From NCBI GenBank assembly GCA_013289045.1, contig JABDAU010000037.1:1-36426 (forward strand): 36,426 nt of DNA. Direction: 5' to 3'. The notes beneath the pieces are model-generated. The model made no database searches. It saw only the letters and a program-made list of their open reading frames with translations, and was not told the origin of the DNA. A program made the translations under genes and the position numbers. The DNA is from Bacteroidota bacterium. GTDB lineage: Bacteria; Bacteroidota; Bacteroidia; Sphingobacteriales; Sphingobacteriaceae. How positions within the stretch are numbered: position 1 is the stretch's first letter; each line of letters begins with the position of its first letter. Shown in pieces: positions 1 to 9,300 of this stretch.

Positions 1-411
1 GATGATGATTTGATTTGATATTACTTCGGTGGGGTATTTCTTTAAATTACGTGCGGCCGGGCCATTGGTAACATGCCCTTCCTGGTCGAACTTGCTGCCG
101 TGAAGGTTACAGGTAAAGCCGTTGCCTGTCGGCGTCAGCTGGTTATCAGCATGTGTACAGCGCAATAGAAGCGCGGTGTAAGTACCGTCATTTTCCTTAC
201 GCAGGCCGATGTTGTAGTATAACTTTTGTGGCTGTATAACCTGGAAGTTGCCATTTGCAAACAGATCAGTGGGTACGGTTACTGTGTTATTGTTAATGAC
301 TGTTTTGTACGCCGGTAACGTTGCACACGACGACAATGAACCGACTATCATCCCCGCGCCTATCGCAAGGCACATGGTACATGATTGGCTTACAAATTTT
401 CTTCTGTCCAT
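1..411 (-). CDS. Rieske [2Fe-2S] lipoprotein, 3' end outside window
   Basis: The reverse-strand ATG at 411 opens a frame that reads without a stop to the window edge (137 codons). The N-terminus begins MDRRKF, a twin-arginine start, followed by a hydrophobic stretch and a lipobox-like LSSC with Cys29, so the protein is probably exported folded by Tat and lipid-anchored. The two Rieske motifs are visible: Cys85-Thr-His87 (CTHADNQL) and Cys101-x-x-His104 (CNLHGSKFD). Together they would hold one 2Fe-2S cluster. Family members are electron-transfer proteins; the redox partner is not identifiable here. It starts 4 nt after the stop of the porin-like gene (416-1636), so the two are likely co-transcribed. 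Function beyond a Rieske electron carrier is unknown. Confidence 0.85.
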   Translation of the reverse strand, partial: MDRRKFVSQSCTMCLAIGAGMIVGSLSSCATLPAYKTVINNNTVTVPTDLFANGNFQVIQPQKLYYNIGLRKENDGTYTALLLRCTHADNQLTPTGNGFTCNLHGSKFDQEGHVTNGPAARNLKKYPTEVISNQIII

Positions 412-415
412 AACA

Positions 416-1636
416 TTAAAATGAGAACGCTATACCTAAATCTATCAGGTTATTATTTACCTGATAGGGCAGTATAACTGGGTTTGGATTGACGATCAAT
501 GCCGGGTTCTGATTACCGGTATGTATAAAACGCACATCGGCTTTTATAGCCACATTTTTATTTGGCAGATAGCTAAAACCGGCTACAATGTGGTTCTGAT
601 CCAGCGTGCCGTCATAAATACCGTTTGCCGGGACCTGGTAGTTCATATCAAATCTTTCATCTCTCACAAATACATTAAATTGTTGCTCGTGCGGATGTTT
701 ATCAAGATATAAAAGATCGTATGCCAGCTCTAAATAAGCGCCCCATTCAGTTTGTGGTGTATTATTGGCAAATGCCGAGTTGATGCTTGAAGCATTGGGG
801 ATATTAACGATAGTTGCCAGGGCCCGGGTTGAGAAACCACTGCTGGTGTACATAATATCGCCTTCGCCAATAGCTACGGGCGTGCCGAATATGCCTGAGT
901 TTAAACCTAAGCTATCCGCTTTACGCTTGCTTTCGCTAACTGTACCGCCGTAATAGCCGGAGATCTGTGCACGGAAGTCGCCGTGAAAATATTGCAAAGC
1001 TGCAGTCAGTGCAAGGTTGTTACCGCCTGCGTTGCGGCCCTCATAACGACCGTCGACCAAACCTGTACCGTGTACAAAACCAGCTGAGTTAAGGCCTGTT
1101 ACCAATCCCACGTAATAAGTAACCGGCGCTGTGGGCAGGTTACCGTTAAAACCTACGCCTAATTCGCGCCAGGTAGATGGAATGATAAACGTTTCCACAT
1201 AGTTGCGCTCGTTACCATTAAAAGTATTGGGTAAGTGGTTTTCATTTAGGATGCCTATACGCGGCAGAAATAGCCCGGCAGTGATATATTGATTAGCATT
1301 CAGGTTAAATTTCAGGTAAGCCTGTTCTATCGAAACCTCGCCCCCGCTTTCGCCGCCGTCAACTTTTGCATCCTCTACTTCCAGTTCAGAAAAGAAAGAA
1401 ACTTTTTCGTTGAATTTATGGTCTACAAATAGCACGAAACGCTCCAGATCGACGCGTGAAGTGCCAAGAAATTGATTCTTTGAATAAAAGGCATCGCCAT
1501 AGCCACCAATTGCAGTACCGCTTTTTGAAAGACTGTTGGTTAGTGAATCTTCGGACGTAGTGGTCGGAGCCTGCGCCAGCGCAACGCCTGAGATAAATAA
1601 TGAGCAGAATAAAAGTGTAAAGGTTTTTGCTTGCAT
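416..1636 (-). CDS. outer-membrane porin-like beta-barrel protein
   Basis: This is a 406-residue protein with a cleavable signal peptide (hydrophobic core about residues 5-20, cut after ALA, mature protein starting near QAP). The body alternates short aromatic-rich strands with Gly/Asn turns and ends in ...GIAFSF. A terminal Phe in a final beta strand is typical of outer-membrane barrels. The repeated pattern of strands carrying acidic and aromatic residues resembles phosphate-selective or other substrate-specific porins of Bacteroidota, but no family signature is certain. It is the first gene of a two-gene unit with the Rieske lipoprotein. A promoter-like site lies upstream (1657-1688). The transported substrate cannot be inferred from the sequence. 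Confidence 0.7.
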   Translation of the reverse strand: MQAKTFTLLFCSLFISGVALAQAPTTTSEDSLTNSLSKSGTAIGGYGDAFYSKNQFLGTSRVDLERFVLFVDHKFNEKVSFFSELEVEDAKVDGGESGGEVSIEQAYLKFNLNANQYITAGLFLPRIGILNENHLPNTFNGNERNYVETFIIPSTWRELGVGFNGNLPTAPVTYYVGLVTGLNSAGFVHGTGLVDGRYEGRNAGGNNLALTAALQYFHGDFRAQISGYYGGTVSESKRKADSLGLNSGIFGTPVAIGEGDIMYTSSGFSTRALATIVNIPNASSINSAFANNTPQTEWGAYLELAYDLLYLDKHPHEQQFNVFVRDERFDMNYQVPANGIYDGTLDQNHIVAGFSYLPNKNVAIKADVRFIHTGNQNPALIVNPNPVILPYQVNNNLIDLGIAFSF

Positions 1637-1656
1637 CGTCTGTTTTTATAACGGTG

Positions 1657-1688
1657 CAAAGAAACATCTTATTTAGACTTAATCCAAA
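1657..1688 (-). promoter_or_regulatory. putative promoter of the porin-Rieske unit
   Basis: Read on the minus strand, TTTG (1685-1688) is followed after 20 nt by TTTCTTTG (1657-1664). This differs from the Bacteroidota -7 consensus TAnnTTTG at one position. The site lies 21 nt upstream of the porin start codon. It is a pattern match only. Confidence 0.4.
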
Positions 1689-1704
1689 TAAAAGATCAAA
1701 AAGA

Positions 1705-1719
1705 TTAGAACGTTTCTAA
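1705..1719. promoter_or_regulatory. palindrome TTAGAA-cgt-TTCTAA upstream of porin promoter
   Basis: A perfect inverted repeat with 6-bp arms and a 3-nt spacer sits about 17 nt upstream of the putative -33 element of the porin promoter. This is the position expected for an activator site. It also falls just past the ccmB stop codon. No cognate regulator is encoded in the window. Confidence 0.3.
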
Positions 1720-1730
1720 ACAAGCCTTAA

Positions 1731-2414
1731 TTAGTCGCGCCACAGGAAAGGAAAAAGGATAAGCGAGGCGGCGATCACCATAATATTCAGTGCGCATAAC
1801 GCACCAATACTGCCATAGCTGGCGCTGCGTTCAAGCCCATCCATTGCATATTTACTAATGCGGATGAGCAGTAAAATAACAGGGATAATTACCGGGAAAC
1901 TAAGGATGGCCATTAGTGTTCCGTTATTAGCTGCTTTTGAAGCAATAGCGGATATCATGGTAAATACAGTTGAAAAGCTGATGCTCCCAAGCAATACAGC
2001 TATGAAATAAAACAGCGGGTCGCCTAATGAGTTAGTAAAAAATATCTGGTAAATGATCAATGCCAATATACTGAGCAACGTCATCAGCAAAATGTTATAA
2101 ATGGTTTTGGAAAGGATAATAGCCTGCGGACTGGCGATAGAATAATAATACAGCAGTCGCCCTTTATTCTCCTGCGCAAAGCTTTTGGTGATGGCATTTA
2201 CTGCGGCAAACAGCATAATGATCCAGAAAAGTACATTCCAGGTTATTTTATAGCCGTCTGATGTTCCGAAGCCGCCGCTTAGGCTGAAGGAGATGTAAGT
2301 AATAAAAACTGTTGATACGATATACAGCAGCACACCGTTGAAAGCGTATTTTGAACGCCACTCCAGCAATATTTCTTTTTTCAGAAGATCCCAGGTCTGG
2401 TTGATGAGCTGCAT
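1731..2414 (-). CDS. ccmB: heme exporter subunit CcmB
   Basis: This 227-residue integral membrane protein matches the usual CcmB length. It has a short cytoplasmic N-terminus (WDLLKKEILLEWRSKYAFNG, a typical CcmB opening) and about six membrane segments, ending in FPFLWRD. CcmB is the membrane component of the CcmAB ABC transporter used in cytochrome c maturation (System I) in the inner membrane. Its ATPase partner CcmA and the other ccm genes are not adjacent. The next gene on the same strand is the porin-like protein, 94 nt away. Upstream it is divergent from the alkyltransferase gene. Family assignment is confident; a role in heme handling is inferred from the family. Confidence 0.85.
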   Translation of the reverse strand: MQLINQTWDLLKKEILLEWRSKYAFNGVLLYIVSTVFITYISFSLSGGFGTSDGYKITWNVLFWIIMLFAAVNAITKSFAQENKGRLLYYYSIASPQAIILSKTIYNILLMTLLSILALIIYQIFFTNSLGDPLFYFIAVLLGSISFSTVFTMISAIASKAANNGTLMAILSFPVIIPVILLLIRISKYAMDGLERSASYGSIGALCALNIMVIAASLILFPFLWRD

Positions 2415-2458
2415 GGCGCGAAGTTACAATTAGTTGACGGATTAGGATTGACCGACAA

Positions 2459-2478
2459 TTGAAAATTGGCTAATATTG
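2459..2478 (+). promoter_or_regulatory. putative promoter of the alkyltransferase gene
   Basis: The -7-like box TAATATTG lies at 2471-2478, one mismatch from TAnnTTTG. The -33-like TTG best spaced to it is at 2448-2450, 20 nt upstream; a second TTG at 2459-2461 is too close. The start codon is at 2488, giving a very short leader. Confidence 0.35.
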
Positions 2479-2487
2479 TTCTGAAGC

Positions 2488-2991
2488 ATGGAAAACAAAG
2501 AGCAATCTGCGAAAACAGCCTACTATCGTACACCGTTAGGCCTGGCGCGCATCACAGCTGAGGATGGGTTTATTACTTCGGTTTCAGCAAGAGATGAGGA
2601 GCACGAAGTTGCGCCCGTTGACGATCTGTTGCTGAATGCAGCTATCAAACAGTTGGATGAATACTTCGCCGGTACAAGAAAGGAATTCGATCTTCCGATA
2701 AAGCAGCCTGGTTCTGATTTTCAGCAGGAAGTTTGGCAGCAATTACTTACTATTCCCTATGGCAGAACAATTAGTTATGGCCAGCAATCGCGCATTTTGA
2801 ACAATCCGCTTGGCATTCGGGCCATTGCATCCACGAATGGCAAAAATGCGCTTTGGATAGTGGTGCCTTGTCACAGGGTTATCGGCTCCGATGGCAGCTT
2901 AACCGGCTATGCCAGCGGCGTATGGCGCAAAAGATGGCTGCTTGAACATGAAGCACGTGTAGCCGGCGTTGGCCAAACTACACTGTTTTAA
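2488..2991 (+). CDS. ogt: methylated-DNA--protein-cysteine methyltransferase
   Basis: This is a 167-residue suicide DNA-repair protein that transfers alkyl groups from O6-alkylguanine to its own cysteine. The active-site motif PCHRV is present in WIVVPCHRVIGSDGSLTGYASG, with the helix-turn-helix region FQQEVWQQLLTIPYGRTISYG before it. The Asn in ASTNGKNALW precedes the active site, as in the family. It is Ogt/MGMT-like and lacks the N-terminal AraC/Ada regulatory domain. The gene is monocistronic, divergent from ccmB, and its last 14 nt overlap the 3' end of the convergent kinase gene. Confidence 0.93.
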   Translation: MENKEQSAKTAYYRTPLGLARITAEDGFITSVSARDEEHEVAPVDDLLLNAAIKQLDEYFAGTRKEFDLPIKQPGSDFQQEVWQQLLTIPYGRTISYGQQSRILNNPLGIRAIASTNGKNALWIVVPCHRVIGSDGSLTGYASGVWRKRWLLEHEARVAGVGQTTLF

Positions 2992-4909
2992 TTTTCAACA
3001 AACGCTCTATCTTATCGTGCAGCTCAAATGGCTGGAAAGGTTTTGAAAGTACGTCATCCATTCCGGCTGCAATCGCGTCACTTTGCTCATGATCCAACAC
3101 AGCAGCAGAAAGTGAAATGATCGGTATGCTGCGTTTAGGCTCTTTCATATCTACACGAATAGCTTTTGCAGCTTCGTAACCGTCCATTTCAGGCATATGG
3201 GTATCCATTAGCACCAGGTCAAAATCTTCAAGCAGCAGTTTTTCAAGCAGTTTGCGCCCGTTGTCCACCATTTCAACATGTACGCCCCAATCAGCAAGCA
3301 TTTTTGATAAAACGAATTGGTTGATCAGGTTATCTTCGGCTACCAAAATGCTCACATTTTTAAATGGCGCCAATTTGCTGTCCTTGTTTTTACCGGGTGT
3401 TGGTTTCGGTTTCGCAGCAATTGTATACCAATTGGTAAAATTGAATACACTTCCTTTACCCAACTGGCTGCTGAAGGTAAGTTCCCCTCCTTTTAGCTCA
3501 GCCAGTTTTTTCACTATGGCCAGCCCAAGCCCGGTACCGCCGTACTTATTGGAGGTATCGTCATCAGCCTGTTCAAATGACTCGAATATTTTGCCAAGTT
3601 TATCATTTGCAACCCCTATACCAGTGTCTTCAACGGTAAATTTTACTTTTACTTTGTCGTTCGTCTTGCCTAAGGCCGTAACCTTCAGCTTCACAAAGCC
3701 GCGGTCAGTAAACTTAATGGCATTACTCAGCAGGTTCATTAAGATCTGGTTAAGACGAAGCGTATCAAAACTCAGGTACTCAGGCACAGCGGGGTCGATA
3801 TCCAATATAAATTCCACCTGCTTTTCGTCTGCCTTAAATTTCAACAGCTTGTATACGGCATCCACAGTCTCATGCAGGTTACTGTCGGCACGAATGATGC
3901 TGAATTTGCCTGCTTCTATCTTTGATATATCCAATATATCATTGATCACACCCAATAATGAGTGCGACGAGGTATCCAGTAAATTTATTAAACCTGATTG
4001 CTGGTCGCTAAGCGGCGTTTTGCGCAATAACTGTGTCACACCCACAATGCCATTGATCGGGTTACGCAGCTCATGACTCATATTGGCCAGGAAAGTTTCC
4101 TTTGCCTTTTTGCCCTGTTCGGCTGCATCTTTTGACTTTACCAGTTGTTCCAGGTAGCTCTTTTGCGGAGAAACATCGCTCATATTGATAAATATGGCCT
4201 TATTTTGGTATGATGCCCGGCACTCGATCCATATCATCCGTTTATCAAAAGTTTCGAACCTGAACTCGAAAACTGAAAAAGTAAGATTGTCTTTAATGAT
4301 CTCACCAAGCTTTTTCCGAAAGGCCGAACGGTCTGTCTCCGTTGCGCTGTCGATAATGCTTTTACCGATCAACTCTTCCGGCTTAAAGCCCAGAATCTTT
4401 TCTACCGCAGGATTTATAGTTTGTATGCGAAAGTTTTGCGCATTGATTGAACAGATCACATCTGCTGAGTTTTTGATCATCAGCGCATAGTTCTGCAATT
4501 CTTCATTCTTTTGCTTTATTTCCTCCTGGTTACGTGCCAGCTGCACAAAGGAATCAACCTTAGCAGAAGTAATATACGGGTCCAAAGGCTTGTACAGGTA
4601 ATCGATTGCGCCGCTGGTATAGCCTTTAATAGCATATTTTGGCTCGAAGGAGATGGCTGTAACGAATATGACGAGGATATCTTTGGTACGCGGATTTGAC
4701 TTCAGCATATCCACTAGTTCAAAGCCGTCAATTTCGGGCATTTGAACGTCCAGCAGTGCTATGCTGATGTGATTATCCCAGGCTATTTTTAAAGCTTCGT
4801 TGGGTGATGTAGTTGAAAAAATACGGATATCATTTCGCTTTATCAATGCTTCAAGCGCAATAATGTTCGGCTCTTTATCATCAACTAACAGAATATTAAT
4901 GGGGGTCAT
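2978..4909 (-). CDS. REC-PAS-HisKA-HATPase-REC hybrid histidine kinase
   Basis: This 643-residue cytoplasmic protein has no membrane segment. Domain order is: receiver (about 3-125, phospho-acceptor Asp54 in ALLDVQMPEIDG, Lys107 in YKPLD), coiled coil (about 125-142), PAS (about 143-250), HisKA with His279 in FLANMSHELRNPING, HATPase_c (N-box Asn396, DTGIG at 429-433, GGTGLGL 457-463), and a C-terminal receiver (Asp569 in LMDTHMPEMDG, Lys near 624). The N-terminal receiver in front of a kinase suggests that it is itself controlled by phosphorylation, plausibly from the large kinase (6363-9794) in the same operon. It is last in the four-gene set, 43 nt after cheB. Signal and output are unknown. 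Confidence 0.9.
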   Translation of the reverse strand: MTPINILLVDDKEPNIIALEALIKRNDIRIFSTTSPNEALKIAWDNHISIALLDVQMPEIDGFELVDMLKSNPRTKDILVIFVTAISFEPKYAIKGYTSGAIDYLYKPLDPYITSAKVDSFVQLARNQEEIKQKNEELQNYALMIKNSADVICSINAQNFRIQTINPAVEKILGFKPEELIGKSIIDSATETDRSAFRKKLGEIIKDNLTFSVFEFRFETFDKRMIWIECRASYQNKAIFINMSDVSPQKSYLEQLVKSKDAAEQGKKAKETFLANMSHELRNPINGIVGVTQLLRKTPLSDQQSGLINLLDTSSHSLLGVINDILDISKIEAGKFSIIRADSNLHETVDAVYKLLKFKADEKQVEFILDIDPAVPEYLSFDTLRLNQILMNLLSNAIKFTDRGFVKLKVTALGKTNDKVKVKFTVEDTGIGVANDKLGKIFESFEQADDDTSNKYGGTGLGLAIVKKLAELKGGELTFSSQLGKGSVFNFTNWYTIAAKPKPTPGKNKDSKLAPFKNVSILVAEDNLINQFVLSKMLADWGVHVEMVDNGRKLLEKLLLEDFDLVLMDTHMPEMDGYEAAKAIRVDMKEPKRSIPIISLSAAVLDHEQSDAIAAGMDDVLSKPFQPFELHDKIERLLKIKTV

Positions 4910-4952
4910 ATTAATATGGTGTGGGTTGAGTTGTTATTATTTGTATCGGCAA

Positions 4953-5543
4953 TTATTTTAATTCTATAAGCTCTAAAATTTCGGACGTTCGAAGTATATA
5001 TTCAGCAGCATCGATATTTATAGCCGCTTCGGGCATTTGAGGCATTTCAGCATCCAACGGATCTTGTGCAATAGTGAGCGCACCGGTGTTCCTCAACGTC
5101 AATAATCCATCCGCACCATCCTGGTTAGCACCTGAAAACAAAATTGCAGTACATCGCTGTTTGTATACATCGGCGGCACTTTCAAAAGTCACATCTATCG
5201 ACGGCTTTGAATACCAGACCGATTCGGAAACATCCAAGCCAAAACACCGCTCCTTTTCTACTAATGTATGATAATTTGCTGGTGCTACGTATACCGTATT
5301 TGGCTTTATTTTCTCTTTGTCAGTAATTTCCTTGAACAGCATACGAGAATTCTCTGCGAATAGTTTTTCAATTTCCGAAAAAAAATTCTTTCGCCTGTGA
5401 ATCACCACTATTACCGCCTTCCCGAAATCGCTGTCCATATTTCTTATTACACGAAAAATGATATTGAATGATCCTGCAGAACCACCAAGAAGCAAAATCT
5501 CTGAGTCTTGCCAACGCGATATTAATTTTTGATCAATCGGCAA
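4953..5543 (-). CDS. CheB-type protein-glutamate methylesterase, catalytic domain only
   Basis: This 196-residue protein consists of the CheB methylesterase domain without the N-terminal receiver found in enteric CheB. The likely catalytic triad is Ser22 (LLLGGSAGS), His49 (VVIHRRK) and Asp142 (SGANQDGADG). The C-terminal PQMPEAAI segment is also typical. CheB demethylates or deamidates glutamyl residues of chemoreceptors, but no chemoreceptor, CheA or CheW is encoded nearby. Its start overlaps the end of cheR by 11 nt, indicating translational coupling. In this setting the substrate may be the associated sensor kinase rather than a classical receptor; this is inference. Confidence 0.88.
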   Translation of the reverse strand: MPIDQKLISRWQDSEILLLGGSAGSFNIIFRVIRNMDSDFGKAVIVVIHRRKNFFSEIEKLFAENSRMLFKEITDKEKIKPNTVYVAPANYHTLVEKERCFGLDVSESVWYSKPSIDVTFESAADVYKQRCTAILFSGANQDGADGLLTLRNTGALTIAQDPLDAEMPQMPEAAINIDAAEYILRTSEILELIELK

Positions 5544-6360
5544 TTTTTTGATATATATTTTCCCGTGCGTTTATTACTTTAAATTTTTTCTTCAGCCTGT
5601 CCGACCGTATAGCCTCTTTTGTGCCCATGCACAGAAAGCCTAAGGGCGACAAACTGTTATAGAAAAGCTCCAATACCCGCTCCTGCAATTCTGTCTCAAA
5701 ATAGATGAACACATTACGGCAGCAGATCATCTGAAACTCGTTAAAAATGCTGTCGGAAACAAGGCTGTGAATAGAAAAAAGACTGTTATTTTTCAATTCA
5801 TTATGTATAGTTGCAGCGTCGTACATAATGGTGAAATGATCTGTCAAAGTGCCTTTTAAGCCTGTGAGCTGGTAGTTCTCGGCATAGTTCCTGATCTTTT
5901 TAAGACTATATATACCACGACGCGCTTCCTTTAGCATCTCGGTGTTTACGTCTGTACCATAAATAAATGACTTTTTCCCTAACCCTGCTTCGTTAAGCAA
6001 AATAGCCAGTGAGTAAACTTCTTCGCCCGATGAGCATCCGGCGCTCCAAACTTTTACGTGCTGGTAGGTAGAAAGATAAGGTATAACCTGCTTATTTAAT
6101 GCTTTATAAAAGTCCGGGTCGCGAAACATTTCGGTAACATTAACGGTGATCTCGTCCAGGAACCACTGGAAAAAATCGTTATTATTTACCAAAGCGTGTT
6201 TAAGGTCGTAAAAGCGCATGCTCTTATTGGTCATTACCCTTACAACCCTACGTTTTAATGATGCTTTCGAGTAGGCCGAGAAGTCAAACCCGTGAACTTT
6301 ATTCACCAGGTCTGTCAGTTCATTTAGTTGCGCGTCTGTTAAGCCACTTCCGTCGTTCAT
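5533..6360 (-). CDS. CheR-type protein-glutamate methyltransferase
   Basis: This is an SAM-dependent methyltransferase of the CheR family. The N-terminal all-helical domain includes FDFSAYSKASLKRRV and FRDPDFY. The Rossmann domain has the SAM motif VWSAGCSSGEEVYSLA, and a later FQMICCRNVFIYF strand corresponds to the conserved RN-x-xIYF motif. The start MNDGSG (ATG at 6358-6360) is preferred because it leaves 2 nt after the upstream kinase stop; an in-frame ATG at 6378 would overlap that gene by 16 nt. It lies between a CHASE3 hybrid kinase and cheB and overlaps cheB by 11 nt. No tetratricopeptide or receptor-binding extension is seen. Confidence 0.9.
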   Translation of the reverse strand: MNDGSGLTDAQLNELTDLVNKVHGFDFSAYSKASLKRRVVRVMTNKSMRFYDLKHALVNNNDFFQWFLDEITVNVTEMFRDPDFYKALNKQVIPYLSTYQHVKVWSAGCSSGEEVYSLAILLNEAGLGKKSFIYGTDVNTEMLKEARRGIYSLKKIRNYAENYQLTGLKGTLTDHFTIMYDAATIHNELKNNSLFSIHSLVSDSIFNEFQMICCRNVFIYFETELQERVLELFYNSLSPLGFLCMGTKEAIRSDRLKKKFKVINARENIYQKIAD

Positions 6361-6362
6361 AA

Positions 6363-9300
6363 TCAGCTTCCTAACCACAGCTGCATCAGTGCGATAAGCC
6401 TGTCTATATCAACCGGTTTGGTTATATAGTCATTCGCTCCCGCTGCTATGCATTTTTCGCGATCGTCCTTCATCGCTTTTGCTGTTAAAGCTATAACAGG
6501 CAATTTGTTCCATTTGCTTTGCTTACGGATATATTTTGTAGCTTCATAACCATCCATTTTAGGCATCATAATGTCCATCAGTACAATGTCAATATCTGGT
6601 GTGTCTTCCAGTTTGGCTATAGCTTCTTCGCCATCGTTGGCTATGTCTACTACAAAGTCGTAACTTTCCAATGCACTGCTCAATGCAAAGATGTTGCGCA
6701 TATCGTCGTCAACAATCAATACTTTTTTACCCTTAATAGCTTCTTTCCCTTTGTTCATTACCATATTCTTAACCGATTGCGCCGGTTTTGTTGTAGCTTC
6801 ACTTATCTTATTCAGGAAAAGATTCACTTCGTCTATTAACCTGTCTGATGATTTATTTGTTTTAACAACCATTGCATTTGCGTACTGCATAAGCCTGTTT
6901 ACGGATGTTTTATCCAGCTCCATAGCAGTATTTACAATAACGGGCAGTTCCATAAACCTATCCACGGCCTTTATCTTATCAAGCAGGTCGAGCCCTGATA
7001 TATCCGGCAGGTTTAGATCAAGGATAACGCATTGGTATTCGTTCTCGTTCAGCATCCTGAAAGCCGATTCACCATCAAAAGCCTGGTCAACCGTTATGCC
7101 CCGCGATTCCATCATCTCCTTAAGCGCCTGGCTTTGCGCTTTATGATCTTCAACCAGCAATATCTGTTTAAAGTCAGTACCGCTTTGCTTCATATCAGTA
7201 AATAACTTGTCGAGGGCGCCGGTGTCTATCGGCTTTTTAAGGAAGCTGATAGCGCCTTCTTTACGTGCCTGGTTTACCGATGTATCGTTCGCCGACATCA
7301 TATGTACCGGTATAGACGCCGTATCAGCCGATTGTTTGAGCTCCTTTAATATCTGCCAGCCGTCTTTGCCCGGAAGCATAATATCAAGTATAACGGCATC
7401 AGGCATGTTTTCCCGAATCACATCAACAGCATCCGAGCCGTTATGTACCACTACTGATTTATAGCCATGGCCTTTTGAGTAGTCCTGCAAAATTGAGGCA
7501 AAATTGCGGTCATCCTCAACAATTACCACTAACGGGTCCTTGCCCGACTCCTTTTTTACGGCTGGCTTTAACGGAATGTTTTCAATTTTAATAGTTTCTA
7601 CAGTCGGCAAAACAGGTTCTGCTATTTGCGGAGCTATTTGTTGGTTTGCTTTGAAAGGTATGGTCAATGTAAACTCACTGCCCTGGCCCGGTTCACTGCT
7701 AACGCTGATCGAACCACCAAGCAACAGGGCCAGCTCGCGGCTGATAGAAAGACCAAGGCCCGTGCCGCCATATTTACGGCTGGTGGAACCATCTGCCTGT
7801 TTAAAGGCTTCGAAGATCACATTCTGTTTATCCTTCGGTATGCCTACTCCGGAGTCTTTTATGGCGAAGCTAATCGTATCAGCCTTCTGGCCCGGCAATA
7901 CGCTTATAGCGATACTGCCCCCATCAGGCGTAAACTTAAATGCGTTTGAAAGCAGGTTCTTGATGACCTGTTCTATTCTCGTTTTATCGGTAAAGATGGT
8001 GTCTGGTACGCCTGATATGTTGTTTGTAAATTTAATTTTCTTGCTGGAAGCCAATTCAGTAAACAGCATTTCCATGTCCCTCACAATCTCAGTTACCTTA
8101 ATATCTTCGATCTGCATATCAAGCTTACCTGATTCTACTTTCGAAAGGTCGAGGATGTCATTGATCAGCGTCAGCAGGTCATTACCCGCATTAAATATTA
8201 CACTGGCATATTTTATCTGATCGTCGCTAAGATTGGTGGTTTTGTTATCTTTCAGTATACGCGCCAATACCAGTATACTGTTCAGCGGCGTACGTAACTC
8301 ATGGCTCATATTGGCAAGGAACTCTGATTTGTAGCGGCCGGTGGTTTCCAGTTCCTCTACTTTGATATTGATCGCCTGGCGTGCTTCTTCAATAGCCTGG
8401 TTCTTTTCTTCCAGCAGGCTGGCCTTTTCTTCCAGCTCTGCGTTTATGCTGCGCAATTCTTCCTGCTGTACGCGTAACTCTTCTTCTGATGCCTCGAGCA
8501 TTTCTGTTTTGTTCATCAGCTCTTCGTTGGTTACGCGCATTTCTTCCTGCTGTGCTTCCAATTCTTCGGCCTGCTGTTGGGTTTCTTCGTACAGGTCGTG
8601 CATTATGGTACGCGCCTGTGCAGTATTTACCGCGATGGCAACATTATTCCCAACAATTGACAGATAGTTACGGGTATTATCGTCTATCTCCCTATCGCAG
8701 GCAATTTCTATTACGCCCTTAAGTTTCTTATCATAAAAGAAAGGAAGGATAATAGTTTCTGTGAGCTGATCACTCAGGATAGAACTTTCTATGTTAAAAT
8801 TGTCATTCAGCTTTCCTTTCAGAATAACTTCCTTACCGTTTTCTGCCGCCTGCCCTATCCAACCTTCTGTAAGCCTGATCTCTTTTTTCAATTTCTGCGG
8901 ATCGTGGAAGGCATAGGAAGAATATAACTCAAGTCGTTCTTCCTCGGAATTGAAAAGATAGAAAGTACCTGCCAGCGCATGCGTATAGTCACAAATTTCG
9001 GCTAGCACATTCTTGCTTAATTCCTTTTCGCTTAGCTGGCCTTGTATTTTCTCGTTTATATTGGCAACGCCTTTCAGCAACCAGTTTTGTGCCTCATTTT
9101 GTTCGAGTACGCGCTCCAGCTCAATATTTGCCAGCCTTACCGTTTCTTCAGCTTTCTTTTGTTCCTCAAAAGTTTTTTGGATATAATAAAATAACACGCC
9201 TATAATAAGCAGGAATATAATAGAGCCGGTAATAACGATAATTTCTGTTTCTGAAGAGGCTTGCGCTGAACTTTTCTTACGGGCATCCAGCAACCTGTTT

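Noticed and set aside
3252..4076. Long open frame on the plus strand opposite the kinase gene
   Set aside because: Its product is Ser/Leu/Phe-rich with no domain pattern, and the minus strand has a complete kinase. The same holds for similar long antisense frames at 6691-7146, 7504-8220 and 20983-21516.
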